Shown here: piece after piece, positions 28,477 to 36,701 of the stretch | Layout: each line of letters opens with the position of its first letter | Position numbering within the stretch: position 1 is the first letter of the stretch | Assembly (NCBI GenBank): GCA_009928665.1 | Contig: SACF01000003.1 | Location: forward strand, 94,747-158,746 | DNA: 64,000 nt | From: Alphaproteobacteria bacterium | GTDB taxonomy: Bacteria; Bacteroidota; Bacteroidia; Bacteroidales; FEN-979 | Direction: 5' to 3' | Position numbers and translations under genes: made by a program | The notes under the pieces: generated by a model | Told to the model about the DNA's origin: nothing | Databases searched by the model: none | Seen by the model: only the letters and a program-made list of their open reading frames with translations

Positions 28477-29007
28477 TTAACTATTTCTGGGAGGAGGGAC
28501 AAGCGGTTCCACGAAAACGGAAGCGTAAAGGAAATGGTTGGTTTGAAAAACCTGACGATCCCTCCTTGAGTCGTCAGGATCCCAGCTGAAATAATTGGGA
28601 AGGAATATTGTTTGCAAAAAAGTGAGCAGCCGTTTTTGATTGTCCCTGTTTTGAGGGTTATGACCCTGGGATTTGGATGCCAGTTCCTTTATCTGGTTGT
28701 TCAGCGTCGTCTCTCTGGTATCACAAAAGCACCAGTAAAATGTGGTGTCGCCGACGGTCTCCTTTTCAACGACGTCATACATCTGGTTTTTATACTCAAA
28801 TTCGCCGGCATGCTCCCACCGGAGCGACTTCCCGGCCTGATCAGCGGTAAAAGTCAGCAGTACCAGATTTTCCCTTCCCATCCCGGAGATAATTCTTCGC
28901 TTGATCTCCTTCCGGACCTCCCTTTTTTCCAGGATGTACCATGAATAACTGACGAGGATCGGAGAAGCCAGGCAAAACAAGAGAAAGATGCCTACAAATT
29001 TTTTCAA
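28477..29007 (-). CDS. membrane-anchored protein of unknown function
   Basis: 176 residues, unrecognised. One N-terminal hydrophobic segment (FVGIFLLFCLASPILVSYSWYIL) acts as signal or anchor, then a charged helix and a beta-rich periplasmic part (LVLLTFTADQAGKSLRWEH, EFEYKNQMYDVV), ending in VEPLVPPPRNS. The only plausible start in this frame is a TTG at 29005-29007; no in-frame ATG or GTG lies upstream before a stop. It probably forms a two-gene operon with the TonB receptor and may assist its import or assembly; that role is inferred from position only. Confidence 0.65.
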   Translation of the reverse strand: MKKFVGIFLLFCLASPILVSYSWYILEKREVRKEIKRRIISGMGRENLVLLTFTADQAGKSLRWEHAGEFEYKNQMYDVVEKETVGDTTFYWCFCDTRETTLNNQIKELASKSQGHNPQNRDNQKRLLTFLQTIFLPNYFSWDPDDSRRDRQVFQTNHFLYASVFVEPLVPPPRNS

Positions 29008-29038
29008 CGCGAGTCCCGGTATTACAAAAATGAAGGGA

Positions 29039-29046
29039 CAAAACTA
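29039..29046 (-). promoter_or_regulatory. -7 element TAGTTTTG
   Basis: TAGTTTTG on the minus strand fits TAnnTTTG and ends about 31 bp before the TTG start of the membrane protein gene, so it may drive that gene and the TonB receptor. Confidence 0.45.
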
Positions 29047-29106
29047 ACCAATTATTGTTGATGAATGCTGATCCGTCCCTGAAAAGTTATGAAGTTTATC
29101 TGTTGA

Positions 29107-29724
29107 TCAGACACCGGCCTTATTGTCGGATCCGTCGGGAAGTCCCAAAAGCGCGCTGTGTATTGAGCATACCTGCGGAATCACCAGTGATGATCCGTCA
29201 TTGAGGATGACGAAATCGGCCATGTGCGCTTTTTCCTCATCCGGGATCTGAAACAGCATCCTTTTCAGAACGGAATTGCCATCGGTTGCATCTCTTTTCA
29301 TAACGCGGTTGATGGCAATTTCTTTTGGGCAGGAAACATGGATGATGCGGTCGAAGGATCCTCCCAGTCCACTTTCAAAAATGATAGCCGCCTCATGAAT
29401 GATATACGGCGTCTGTGTCTGGACCGTCATCCATTTCGTGAAGGCTTTACCGACAAGGGGATGAACAACAGCATTGAGGTATTCGAGCGAGGCAGGATCA
29501 TTGAAAACAATGGCGGCAAGCGCTTTGCGATCGATCTCCCCGCCGGGGTTCAGAATCCGTTCTCCGAATTGGTGTACAAGATCCCGGCGGAGTTCCGGAT
29601 CCTCATAACATTTTTTAGCCTCTTCATCGGCATGGAATACGGGAATGCCAAGCACTTTGAAGATTCCGGCCACAGTGCTTTTTCCGCTGCCTATATTTCC
29701 GGTGAGCCCGACTCTCAGGATCAT
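29107..29724 (-). CDS. coaE: dephospho-CoA kinase
   Basis: 205 residues. Walker A is GLTGNIGSGKST at the N-terminus, followed by VFHADEEAKKCY and the lid region MKRDATDGNSVLKRM. It phosphorylates dephospho-CoA, the last step of coenzyme A synthesis. Its ATG overlaps the stop of the YbbR-domain gene by 4 bp, so translation is probably coupled. The last 20 residues after IHSALLGLPDG are not conserved in character. Confidence 0.95.
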   Translation of the reverse strand: MILRVGLTGNIGSGKSTVAGIFKVLGIPVFHADEEAKKCYEDPELRRDLVHQFGERILNPGGEIDRKALAAIVFNDPASLEYLNAVVHPLVGKAFTKWMTVQTQTPYIIHEAAIIFESGLGGSFDRIIHVSCPKEIAINRVMKRDATDGNSVLKRMLFQIPDEEKAHMADFVILNDGSSLVIPQVCSIHSALLGLPDGSDNKAGV

Positions 29725-30314
29725 CGGTTGTTGTCGGTTGGAGGGTTGGCGTACTCGCCGTGGGCCGCTGTACTGTCGACCCGGATTGTTAACGAATCGA
29801 CATTCTGCCCCGGTTTCACACTTTCACCGGGGGATCCCGGGGTCAGGCCCTCGACCGGATTGCGGTCAAAGTTAAAAAAGAGGGTGTCGGGAGAGACGGA
29901 ATAAAAATCGACCGGGAAATTGGTTTGCGACATAATCTCTTTTCCGACTTGACTGGTAATCAGATATCCCCTGGGGTGATCACCGTGTATCTTTAGCCTG
30001 ACATCCCGGAGGCTCACTTCATATTTGTGATCCCGTTGCCGGAACAACTGCTCTGAAAAATACTCGAAACCCTGGATTCTGAAACGGATCCGGATCGTTG
30101 AATCGGAAAACTCCCGCAACTCCAGGTGGGAAGGAGCATTGGTATAACTCAACCGGAAGTCGACCGCGTAATAGTAATCCTTGGATAGCCTGACCAGCGA
30201 CCAGATGAATACCGACAGGATCAGGCAAACAACAAAAATGGACAGTTGGTTCCTGAATTTCTCGTTTCGCCTTTTACGGGCATTGCCGATGAAGTCGAGA
30301 AAATCGGATTTCAA
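29721..30314 (-). CDS. YbbR-like domain membrane protein
   Basis: 197 residues: a basic cytoplasmic start, one membrane helix (QLSIFVVCLILSVFIWSLV) and an extracytoplasmic beta-rich part matching the YbbR-like proteins found at this locus in Bacteroidota. It is shorter than the roughly 300-residue versions I know, so it may carry only one or two YbbR repeats. The start is a TTG (30312-30314); no in-frame ATG lies between it and the yajC stop. Role unknown; the place between yajC and coaE is conserved. Confidence 0.75.
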   Translation of the reverse strand: MKSDFLDFIGNARKRRNEKFRNQLSIFVVCLILSVFIWSLVRLSKDYYYAVDFRLSYTNAPSHLELREFSDSTIRIRFRIQGFEYFSEQLFRQRDHKYEVSLRDVRLKIHGDHPRGYLITSQVGKEIMSQTNFPVDFYSVSPDTLFFNFDRNPVEGLTPGSPGESVKPGQNVDSLTIRVDSTAAHGEYANPPTDNNR

Positions 30315-30334
30315 GTTGTGATGTTTTTCCTGAA

Positions 30335-30664
30335 TTATTTGTTCTCGATGGTTTGGGTGTTATCCATGGCAATGGCAGATTTTTCAACCCGTAACCTGAC
30401 GTTGTTCTCTACTTCAATGGTCACGGTTGTTTCCTGCATTTCGACAATCCGGCCATGGATGCCGCCGATGGTGATGATCTTCTGACCTTTTTGCAGGTTT
30501 TCTTTGAATTTCTTCTGATCTTTCGACCGCTTCATCTGCGGACGGATAAAAAAGAAGTAGAACACCACGATGATCAGTAACAGTGGCAGAAACGACCACC
30601 ACCCGTTTTGCTGGGCGCCCTGGCCCTGAGGCGCCATGAGAAGCATGTTTAAAATGATTTCCAT
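30335..30664 (-). CDS. yajC: preprotein translocase subunit YajC
   Basis: 109 residues with one N-terminal membrane helix (WWSFLPLLLIIVVFYFFFIRPQMKR) followed by the YajC signature QKKFKENLQKGQKIITIGGIHG and a beta-rich end. It associates with SecDF-YidC in the inner membrane. Third-last gene of the DUF1573-yajC-ybbR-coaE operon. Confidence 0.95.
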   Translation of the reverse strand: MEIILNMLLMAPQGQGAQQNGWWSFLPLLLIIVVFYFFFIRPQMKRSKDQKKFKENLQKGQKIITIGGIHGRIVEMQETTVTIEVENNVRLRVEKSAIAMDNTQTIENK

Positions 30665-30665
30665 A

Positions 30666-30701
30666 TTTACGATTTATGATTTACGATTTATGATTGATTT
30701 A
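30666..30701. repeat. ACGATTTATG tandem repeat
   Basis: The DUF1573-yajC spacer consists of imperfect tandem copies of TTACGATTTATGA, reaching into the DUF1573 stop codon. It is the inverse of the AATCGTAAATCAT word at 2607-2657. Confidence 0.65.
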
Positions 30702-31181
30702 TTGGGTGCCACCGCGTGGGTTGACAACCTGGGCTTTAATTCTGAGCATGGTGGTGTTGGGTTGGGTGTTGGCAACCACCAGAACATTCTTCGACTGGAA
30801 TCCACGGCGTCCGTTGCTGTTGAACGATACCTTTACCTCGCCTTTTTCACCCGGACGAATTGGGGTTTTAGGGTAGGAGGGAACCGTGCATCCGCAGGAG
30901 GTGCTTACTTCGGCGATGATCAGATCCGACTTGCCGGTATTGGTGAAATGGAAGGCAATCGCAACCGATTCTCCTTCAAGGATCTTCCCGAAATCATGCT
31001 CGGTCTCTTCAAAGGTGATCTGTGGAAGGATGCTTCGGTCTCCCTTGCCGCTGGCAGTATTCGGATTGTTAACTACATCGGCCGGAATCTCCTCCTGCCC
31101 GTCTGTGTTGCGGTCACCGCATCCGGGGAGCGATAAGGAAACGGCTAAAAACAGGATCAATGTCAGCTTTTTACACTTCAT
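30699..31181 (-). CDS. DUF1573 lipoprotein
   Basis: 160 residues. Lipobox LSLPGC puts the Cys near residue 21. The body is the DUF1573 immunoglobulin-like domain: ITFEETEHDFGKILEGE, FHFTNTGKSDLIIAEVSTSCGCTVPSYPKTPIRPGEKG, FNSNGRRGFQSK. These proteins are common and numerous in Bacteroidota, with unknown function. First gene of the four-gene operon, preceded by TACCTTTGCAGCC on the same strand. Confidence 0.9.
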   Translation of the reverse strand: MKCKKLTLILFLAVSLSLPGCGDRNTDGQEEIPADVVNNPNTASGKGDRSILPQITFEETEHDFGKILEGESVAIAFHFTNTGKSDLIIAEVSTSCGCTVPSYPKTPIRPGEKGEVKVSFNSNGRRGFQSKNVLVVANTQPNTTMLRIKAQVVNPRGGTQ

Positions 31182-31203
31182 CCGAAAAGCAACTTTAAGG
31201 CTG

Positions 31204-31211
31204 CAAAGGTA
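31204..31211 (-). promoter_or_regulatory. -7 element TACCTTTG, DUF1573 operon
   Basis: TACCTTTGCAGCC on the minus strand ending 22 bp before the ATG; same 13-mer as before yidC, rpsA and the M3 peptidase gene. Confidence 0.6.
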
Positions 31212-31237
31212 GGAAAAATCTTTATACTTTTACATCC

Positions 31238-31765
31238 ATGCGTATTTACCTTATCGGCTACATGGGGTCAGGAAAATCAACCATCGGTAAAAACCTTGCC
31301 TCCAGCCTTGGTTTTCAATTTCTCGATCTCGACCACCATTTCGAAGAACGTTACCGGATCAGCATTCTCGATTTTTTTGATAAATACGATGAGAACTTGT
31401 TCCGGAGTATGGAACGCGACCTTTTACATGAGACCGGGGCGTTCGACGATGTGCTGATTTCAACGGGCGGAGGTACGCCCTGTTTTTTCGATAATATGAA
31501 GTTTATCCGGGATCACGGGATCGCGGTCTACATACGGTGGCCTGCCGGAATGCTGGCCGAACGGTTGCAAAACCTGAGGAAAAAGCGACCGATACTGAAG
31601 GATCTTGATCCGGAATCCCTTCCCGAAAAGATCAGCGAGCAACTGGCCGTACGCGAGTTTTTTTACGGTCAGGCTGATATCATCATCGATGCCGGTGATT
31701 TTTCACCCCAACAACTGACCGAAATCCTGCTGAAAAAAATTGCCGACTTCACTGATCGCGGGTGA
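31238..31765 (+). CDS. aroK: shikimate kinase
   Basis: 175 residues. Walker A GYMGSGKST, the shikimate-binding LDHHFEERY with Asp, ISTGGGTPCFF and the lid LRKKRPIL with R-x-R-like basic residues are present. It phosphorylates shikimate on the route to chorismate, which also feeds MqnA. Divergent from the DUF1573 operon; the TATACTTTTA upstream is a weak promoter candidate. Confidence 0.95.
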   Translation: MRIYLIGYMGSGKSTIGKNLASSLGFQFLDLDHHFEERYRISILDFFDKYDENLFRSMERDLLHETGAFDDVLISTGGGTPCFFDNMKFIRDHGIAVYIRWPAGMLAERLQNLRKKRPILKDLDPESLPEKISEQLAVREFFYGQADIIIDAGDFSPQQLTEILLKKIADFTDRG

Positions 31766-31809
31766 ACCGGCACGTAAGATGGAATAGCAATGCGTTGATC
31801 TCCCGGGGT

Positions 31810-33237
31810 TTACTCAATTTTGAGGAGCAGGGCGACATTCTCAACATGCTGGGTGTGGGGGAACATGTCGACCGGCTGACATTTCACGAGGCGATAGTAT
31901 GGGCTCATCAAAGCCAGATCACGGGCCTGCGTCGCCGGATTACAACTGACGTACACCACTTTTCCCGGTCGGATCTGCAGGATCGTCCGGACTACTTTTT
32001 CATGCATTCCGTTTCGGGGAGGATCGGTGATGATGACATCGGGAGTACCGTGCTGCGCCAGGAAGCTGTCGTCGAGTATCTTTTCAGCCTCACCGGCGAT
32101 GAAGGTTGTGTTTTGGATCCGGTTAAGCTTTGAATTCAGAATGGCATCAGCAACTGCCGGTTCCACCGACTCAAGACCCGTCACGTGCTGTGCATAAGGA
32201 GCGAGGTAGTTGGCGATGGTGCCGGTACCGGTATAAAGATCGTATACGGCTTCGACGCCCGTCAGATCTGCGAATCCGGCAACAGTGCGGTACAGGTTGA
32301 CTGCCTGCAGGCTGTTGGTCTGGAAAAAAGAGGCGGGACCGATGCGGTAGGAGATATCCGGATATCCATCCCGGTATGGCGGCAGGATTTCGGTTATGTA
32401 AGGTTCGCCTGCTGCATGTCTGAATTCGAGATCGTTCAGGGAATCGTTCTTCTTCGGGTTGATCACATAAAACAGACTCGTGATCTGCGGGAATTTTTTG
32501 GTCAGGTGGTCGATCATCAGACCGATAGCCGGATCTTCATGATGAAAAACGAGGATAACCATGAGCCCGCCCGAGAGGGTGTCGCGGATGATCAGGTTGC
32601 GCATCAGCCCTTCCCATTTTCTGACATCGTAAAACGGAAGTTGATGCGCCTCTGCATACGACCTTAATTCATTGCGGATGGCATTTGAAGGATCTTTCTG
32701 GTGAAAACATTCCCGGATGTCGACCACCTTATCGAAGAAACGGGGAACATGAAATCCCAGGGCATTGGATTGGGTCGACGGGTCGTCGCCCAGTTTGACG
32801 GGTTCAGTGAACCACCGGTGATTGGAAAAGGTGAAATCGAGTTTGTTCCGGTAATATTGCGTGACAGGTGATGGGAGAATCGGTAAGATTTCAGGTGCAT
32901 TTATCTTTCCGATCCGGGTCAGATTGTCGTAAACCTGTTTTTGTTTGTAGTACAATTGCCTTTCATACGTCATGTTCTGCCACCTGCATCCCCCGCAGAT
33001 GCCGAAATGGACACAATGGGGTTCGGTACGCCAGGGCGAAGGGATTCGCAAACGGACCGCCCGGCCCTCGAGATACCTTCTTTTTTTTGCGGTGATTTGC
33101 AGATCGGCCACATCCCCCGGAACTACGAAGGGTACAAAGATCACCTGATCATTGATCCTTGCGATCGACATCCCCTCGGAGCCGGCGTCGAGGATCTCCA
33201 CATTTTCAAGGATTATCGGGGAGTAGGAGGTTTTCAT
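31810..33237 (-). CDS. rlmD: 23S rRNA (uracil-C5)-methyltransferase RlmD-type
   Basis: 475 residues: an N-terminal TRAM domain (VEILDAGSEGMSIARIND, VIFVPFVVPGD), four cysteines for an Fe-S cluster around CVHFGICGGCRWQ, then the methyltransferase fold (VYDLYTGTGTIA, VIITDPPRNGM) with the catalytic Cys in VYVSCNPATQARDL. It methylates U in 23S rRNA; RlmD versus a related RlmC/RumA paralogue cannot be separated by eye. An alternative start at 33267 would add ten residues encoded by a composite repeat, so 33237 is preferred. Confidence 0.9.
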   Translation of the reverse strand: MKTSYSPIILENVEILDAGSEGMSIARINDQVIFVPFVVPGDVADLQITAKKRRYLEGRAVRLRIPSPWRTEPHCVHFGICGGCRWQNMTYERQLYYKQKQVYDNLTRIGKINAPEILPILPSPVTQYYRNKLDFTFSNHRWFTEPVKLGDDPSTQSNALGFHVPRFFDKVVDIRECFHQKDPSNAIRNELRSYAEAHQLPFYDVRKWEGLMRNLIIRDTLSGGLMVILVFHHEDPAIGLMIDHLTKKFPQITSLFYVINPKKNDSLNDLEFRHAAGEPYITEILPPYRDGYPDISYRIGPASFFQTNSLQAVNLYRTVAGFADLTGVEAVYDLYTGTGTIANYLAPYAQHVTGLESVEPAVADAILNSKLNRIQNTTFIAGEAEKILDDSFLAQHGTPDVIITDPPRNGMHEKVVRTILQIRPGKVVYVSCNPATQARDLALMSPYYRLVKCQPVDMFPHTQHVENVALLLKIE

Positions 33238-33246
33238 TGGAGATAC

Positions 33247-33368
33247 TTCAAAATTCAAATCAGGCATAAGGGATTAGCGAATAGCGCGTTTTCCGTTTTC
33301 CATTTTCAATTGTCCATTTTCAATTGTCCATTGTCCATTGTCCATTGTCCATTGTCAATTTTCAATCG
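33247..33368. repeat. composite short-tandem-repeat element
   Basis: Read on the minus strand the order is ACAATTG/ATTGTCC words (five tandem copies near 33320-33360), GGAAAACG words, GCTATTCGCTAATCCC, ATGCCTGATTTGAATTTTG. The last junction recurs almost letter for letter near 45.58 and 48.61 kb. The left end supplies the final codons and stop of hydE; the right end runs to within about ten bases of rlmD. Confidence 0.85.
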
Positions 33369-34446
33369 TCCTTCGCTTATGAAAGTGCCTCGAATCGCCC
33401 CACTCTCCATAGGCGATGGTGTCGCCGGCTATCCGGATGCGTGCTTCGAGGCAGGTCTGGCAGGCTGATGCTTCTTCATCCAGGCAGGGTTTATTTTCGT
33501 AGAGCAGGTAATCCTGCCGGTACCTGACCGGGGTCAGGTTGGGCATGATGACATTCGCCCCGGCAAGCAACGCTTTTTCGCGACCCTGCGGATCAATGGT
33601 TTGCATGGCAGTGGTTGCCGCAATGTTGATATCTTTCATCATGATACGGAGGATGGCAACCATTTTAAGCGACAGGTCAAAGCGTCCGGTGAGCGGCAGC
33701 AGGGTTTCGCGGTAGCGGTACAGGGGCGTATCTTCATGTTCGATATACGGTCCCATGCCGACCATATCGATGTCAAAATCCCGGAAAAACAGCAGGTCGT
33801 CGGCAAGGTCGCCGATGGTTTGAAAGGGGAGGCCGATCATTACACCGGTACCAACCTGGTAGCCGATGGACCGCAGGGTGCGGAGGGCGCTCAACCGAGC
33901 CGTGTAACTGTGACGGGAGTTGTCTGGATGAAGTTTAAGGTAGAGATCGGGATTCGATACCTCGATGCGCAGGAGATACCGGTGTGCACCCGCTTCGAAC
34001 CACCGCCGGTAGGTCTCTTCCGACTGTTCGCCCAGGGATAGCGTTACATGCAATTCGCCGTTGGTCGACGTGTGGATTTCGCGGAGTAACTTTGCAATCT
34101 TCCGGGTGAAGGCCTGGTTGTTCTGCTCACCCGACTGGATGACGATTGAAGCAAACCGGTTCACATACGCGTACTGCACCGCTTCCATGACTTCGGAATC
34201 GGTCATACGGTAACGCACATGGCGCTTGTTCCCGGCACGGATCCCGCAATAGTAGCAATTCTTGGAACAAGTGTTCGAATATTCCAGCAACCCTCTGAAA
34301 TAAACTTTCCTGCCAACGAACCGGGCCTTTGTTTCAGCGGCCATCTCAAACAACCGCAACCGCTCGTCCCCCGATGTATTTAACAGGAAAATCAGGTCAT
34401 CTCTGGAGAAAACAGCTTTTTCAAAAATTTTTTCAACAAAGCTCAT
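33355..34446 (-). CDS. hydE: [FeFe]-hydrogenase maturase HydE-like radical SAM enzyme
   Basis: 363 residues. The radical-SAM cluster is CSKNCYYCGI near residue 60. The order of later motifs (SIVIQSGEQN, RYLLRIEVSNPDLY, GTGVMIGLPFQTIGDLADDL, GPYIEHEDTPL) matches HydE, which with HydG and HydF builds the hydrogenase H-cluster. A BioB/PylB-like relative is less likely. No hydF, hydG or hydrogenase is in the window. The last four codons (T-I-E-N) and the stop lie in a composite repeat. Start at 34446 (MSFVEKIFE) or three codons earlier. Confidence 0.85.
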   Translation of the reverse strand: MSFVEKIFEKAVFSRDDLIFLLNTSGDERLRLFEMAAETKARFVGRKVYFRGLLEYSNTCSKNCYYCGIRAGNKRHVRYRMTDSEVMEAVQYAYVNRFASIVIQSGEQNNQAFTRKIAKLLREIHTSTNGELHVTLSLGEQSEETYRRWFEAGAHRYLLRIEVSNPDLYLKLHPDNSRHSYTARLSALRTLRSIGYQVGTGVMIGLPFQTIGDLADDLLFFRDFDIDMVGMGPYIEHEDTPLYRYRETLLPLTGRFDLSLKMVAILRIMMKDINIAATTAMQTIDPQGREKALLAGANVIMPNLTPVRYRQDYLLYENKPCLDEEASACQTCLEARIRIAGDTIAYGEWGDSRHFHKRRTIEN

Positions 34447-34501
34447 CAGGAACAAATTATCTTAATATCTTAGCAAAAAACCGGTAATCTTGTTTATTGA
34501 G

Positions 34502-34509
34502 CAAAATTA
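34502..34509 (-). promoter_or_regulatory. -7 element TAATTTTG, hydE
   Basis: TAATTTTGC on the minus strand, about 55 bp before the hydE ATG. Confidence 0.45.
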
Positions 34510-34583
34510 CGATTTTTCCCGAATGACCCATTGATTTCGGAACAGGTGATGCCGGACAGGATTTACATCAACAGAAATATCAT

Positions 34584-35342
34584 ATGGATAATACGATTGT
34601 TACCCTGCTTGTAGATGATGATAAAACCAGTATTGTAGCCTTACAATCATTGTTGAAGGGGAATTTTCCGAACATCGAGATCGCCGGAATTGCCAACAAC
34701 GTCAGTGAAGCAGTTTTTCTGGTCGATGCCGTAAAACCTGACCTGGTCTTTCTCGATATCAACATGCCCGATGGTGAAGGATTTGATGTTTTCGAACGGG
34801 TGTCGTATAAGGATTTCAGGGTGATCTTCATTACGGCTTTCGATAAATATGCCGTCAGGGCATTCGAATTCTCAGCGTTGCATTACCTGGTGAAACCGGT
34901 CACCCTCGAAATGCTGACCATCGCCATCGACCGCTATAAAGATGTAAAAGTCGATGAGATCGATAACCGTTTACGGATCTTGCGCGACAGCTTACGCAGC
35001 AAGAATGAAAAGATCATCATACCCTCCACCGACGGGCTGAATATCGTTAAGCTGAACGATATTGTCAGGCTCGAAGCAAGCGACGTGTACACCCTCTTTT
35101 ATATGATCAACGGCCAGCGTTTCGTAGCATCAAAACCCCTGAATACCTATGAAAAGATCCTCGAAGACCTGCCGTTTTCGAGGGTTCACAGCAAACATCT
35201 GATCAACCTGATGTTCGTGAAACGATATGTCAAAGGGAAAGGTGGATCTATAATCCTCGAAGACAACACCGAGGTGGAGGTCTCCGTCAGAAAAAAAGCT
35301 GATTTTCTTGAAAAGCTGAAGAATTACGCGAGATTTGTTTAG
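34584..35342 (+). CDS. LytTR-family response regulator
   Basis: 252 residues. Receiver domain 1-120 with the acidic pocket DDD (11-13), phospho-acceptor Asp58 in VFLDINMPD, Thr in FITAFDKYA and Lys in LVKPVT. A LytTR DNA-binding domain follows at about 148-250 (LNIVKLNDIVRLEASDVYT, LPFSRVHSKHLINL). All phosphorylation residues are present. No sensor kinase gene is adjacent, so the partner lies elsewhere. Its stop codon abuts a GGCATTAGG repeat. Confidence 0.92.
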   Translation: MDNTIVTLLVDDDKTSIVALQSLLKGNFPNIEIAGIANNVSEAVFLVDAVKPDLVFLDINMPDGEGFDVFERVSYKDFRVIFITAFDKYAVRAFEFSALHYLVKPVTLEMLTIAIDRYKDVKVDEIDNRLRILRDSLRSKNEKIIIPSTDGLNIVKLNDIVRLEASDVYTLFYMINGQRFVASKPLNTYEKILEDLPFSRVHSKHLINLMFVKRYVKGKGGSIILEDNTEVEVSVRKKADFLEKLKNYARFV

Positions 35343-35380
35343 GCAAAAGGCATTAGGCATTGGCCATTAGGCAATAGGAA
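35343..35380. repeat. GGCATTAGG/GGCAATAGG repeat
   Basis: Four degenerate 7-10 bp copies of the GGCATTAGG word directly after the response-regulator stop. It is the inverse of the CCTATTGCC module found in the large composites. Lies in a short gap between convergent genes. Confidence 0.7.
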
Positions 35381-35385
35381 TTTTG

Positions 35386-36477
35386 TCAAACATTAAATCT
35401 TATATGTAAGATATCGCCGTCGCCGACCACATAGTTTTTACCTTCCACCATCAGTTTCCCGTGTTCTTTGCAGGCATGCTCCGATTTCAGCCGGATAAAG
35501 TCATCGTACTTCATCACCTCTGCACGGATGAAACCCCGTTCCAGGTCGCTGTGGATGACGCCGGCAGCCTGAGGAGCCGTCATCCCCTTTCTGATGGTCC
35601 ACGCGCGAACCTCCTTGGGCCCGGCTGTGAAGAAACATTGCAGATCAAGGAGGTGAAAGGCTGCCCGGACAAGGCGGTTGACACCCGGCTCCGGTAAACC
35701 TGCGTCGGCCAGGAAAATTTCACGGTCGTCGGCGCTTTCCAGCTCCGCGATTTCCGATTCCATCCGGGCGGCGATGACGAGGGTCTCGGCTTCCTCCCCT
35801 GTGATGGCATCAACGAATTTCCGGGAGTATTCATTTCCCTGGGTTGCCGACGGATCATCGACGTTGCAAACGTACATCACCGGCTTGAAGCTGAGCAGAA
35901 ACAGGTCGTCGATAAACCGGATATCCTCCGGCGCAATTGGGGCGGTGCGGGCCGACTGGAATGATTCCAGGTGGTTCTTCAGCAATTTTAAAACCTCGAG
36001 GCCGTGCCGGGCATCTTTGTCGCCCGTTTTGGCCATCTTATCCAGCCGGACGATTTTTTTTTCAACCGATTCAAGGTCCTTGATCTGAAGCTCCAGATCA
36101 ACGATTTCGCGATCGCGCATTGGGTTGACGGAACCCTCGGGATGCGGTAACTGTGGATCGTCGAAACAACGGATCACATGGATGAGCGCATCCACATTGC
36201 GGATGTCGGAAAGAAACCGGTTGCCTTCGGTCTGACTGCCGCCTTTCGTCAGCCCGGGAATATCGACCATCTCGATGGTGGTATGAACCACCCGTGCCGA
36301 ATGGATCAGATCGTCGATCTCATACAGCCGACGATCGGGAACATTCACGATTCCCAGGTTCGATTTATTCCCCGCGAAAGCCGCGCTGTGCGTCTCAGCA
36401 CGGTTGTTGGAGATACAGTTGAAAAGGGTGGTTTTTCCCGATCCGGTCAAACCGATGATCCCGCATTTGAGTGACAT
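35386..36477 (-). CDS. ychF: redox-regulated ATPase YchF
   Basis: 363 residues. P-loop GLTGSGKTTLFN at the N-terminus, VDIPGLTKGGSQTEGNRFL switch region, a coiled-coil insert and a C-terminal TGS domain (FFTAGPKEVRAWTIRKGMTAPQAAGVIHSDLERGFIRAEVM). OBG-family translation-associated ATPase. The P-loop reads LTGSGKTT where most YchF have PNVGKST; this divergent type is seen in Bacteroidota. Confidence 0.95.
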   Translation of the reverse strand: MSLKCGIIGLTGSGKTTLFNCISNNRAETHSAAFAGNKSNLGIVNVPDRRLYEIDDLIHSARVVHTTIEMVDIPGLTKGGSQTEGNRFLSDIRNVDALIHVIRCFDDPQLPHPEGSVNPMRDREIVDLELQIKDLESVEKKIVRLDKMAKTGDKDARHGLEVLKLLKNHLESFQSARTAPIAPEDIRFIDDLFLLSFKPVMYVCNVDDPSATQGNEYSRKFVDAITGEEAETLVIAARMESEIAELESADDREIFLADAGLPEPGVNRLVRAAFHLLDLQCFFTAGPKEVRAWTIRKGMTAPQAAGVIHSDLERGFIRAEVMKYDDFIRLKSEHACKEHGKLMVEGKNYVVGDGDILHIRFNV

Positions 36478-36496
36478 CTTCTGAAGTTTTAAACTG

Positions 36497-36504
36497 CAAA
36501 TGTA
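36497..36504 (-). promoter_or_regulatory. -7 element TACATTTG, ychF
   Basis: TACATTTGCAG on the minus strand, 19 bp before the ychF ATG. Confidence 0.5.
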
Positions 36505-36556
36505 AGGAAACGGAGATGAGAATTACATATTTCGTGATTCGTAAAATCATAGCTTG

Positions 36557-36587
36557 TTGTATATTAAAAACATTCCTCGTACCTTTG
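36557..36587 (+). promoter_or_regulatory. promoter of rpsA (TTG-N20-TACCTTTG)
   Basis: A -33 TTG at 36557-36559 and TACCTTTG at 36580-36587 are 20 bp apart, the typical Bacteroidota arrangement. The leader to the ATG at 36702 is about 110 nt and can form a small CCCGGATAGCGGG hairpin near 36661, which might serve S1 autoregulation. Confidence 0.75.
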
Positions 36588-36701
36588 CAGCCCTTTTTTG
36601 TCGGGTGAAAAAGGAGTATCGTTCTTTATCGAAATCCCGTCCAATCCATAAAATGTTTAACCCGGATAGCGGGAATACCGCATCCACAAAGCAATTTTTG
36701 A

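Noticed and set aside
33320..33360. ATTGTCC array as operator or CRISPR
   Set aside because: Seven to eight base words without spacers, part of a dispersed composite repeat also found far from promoters.
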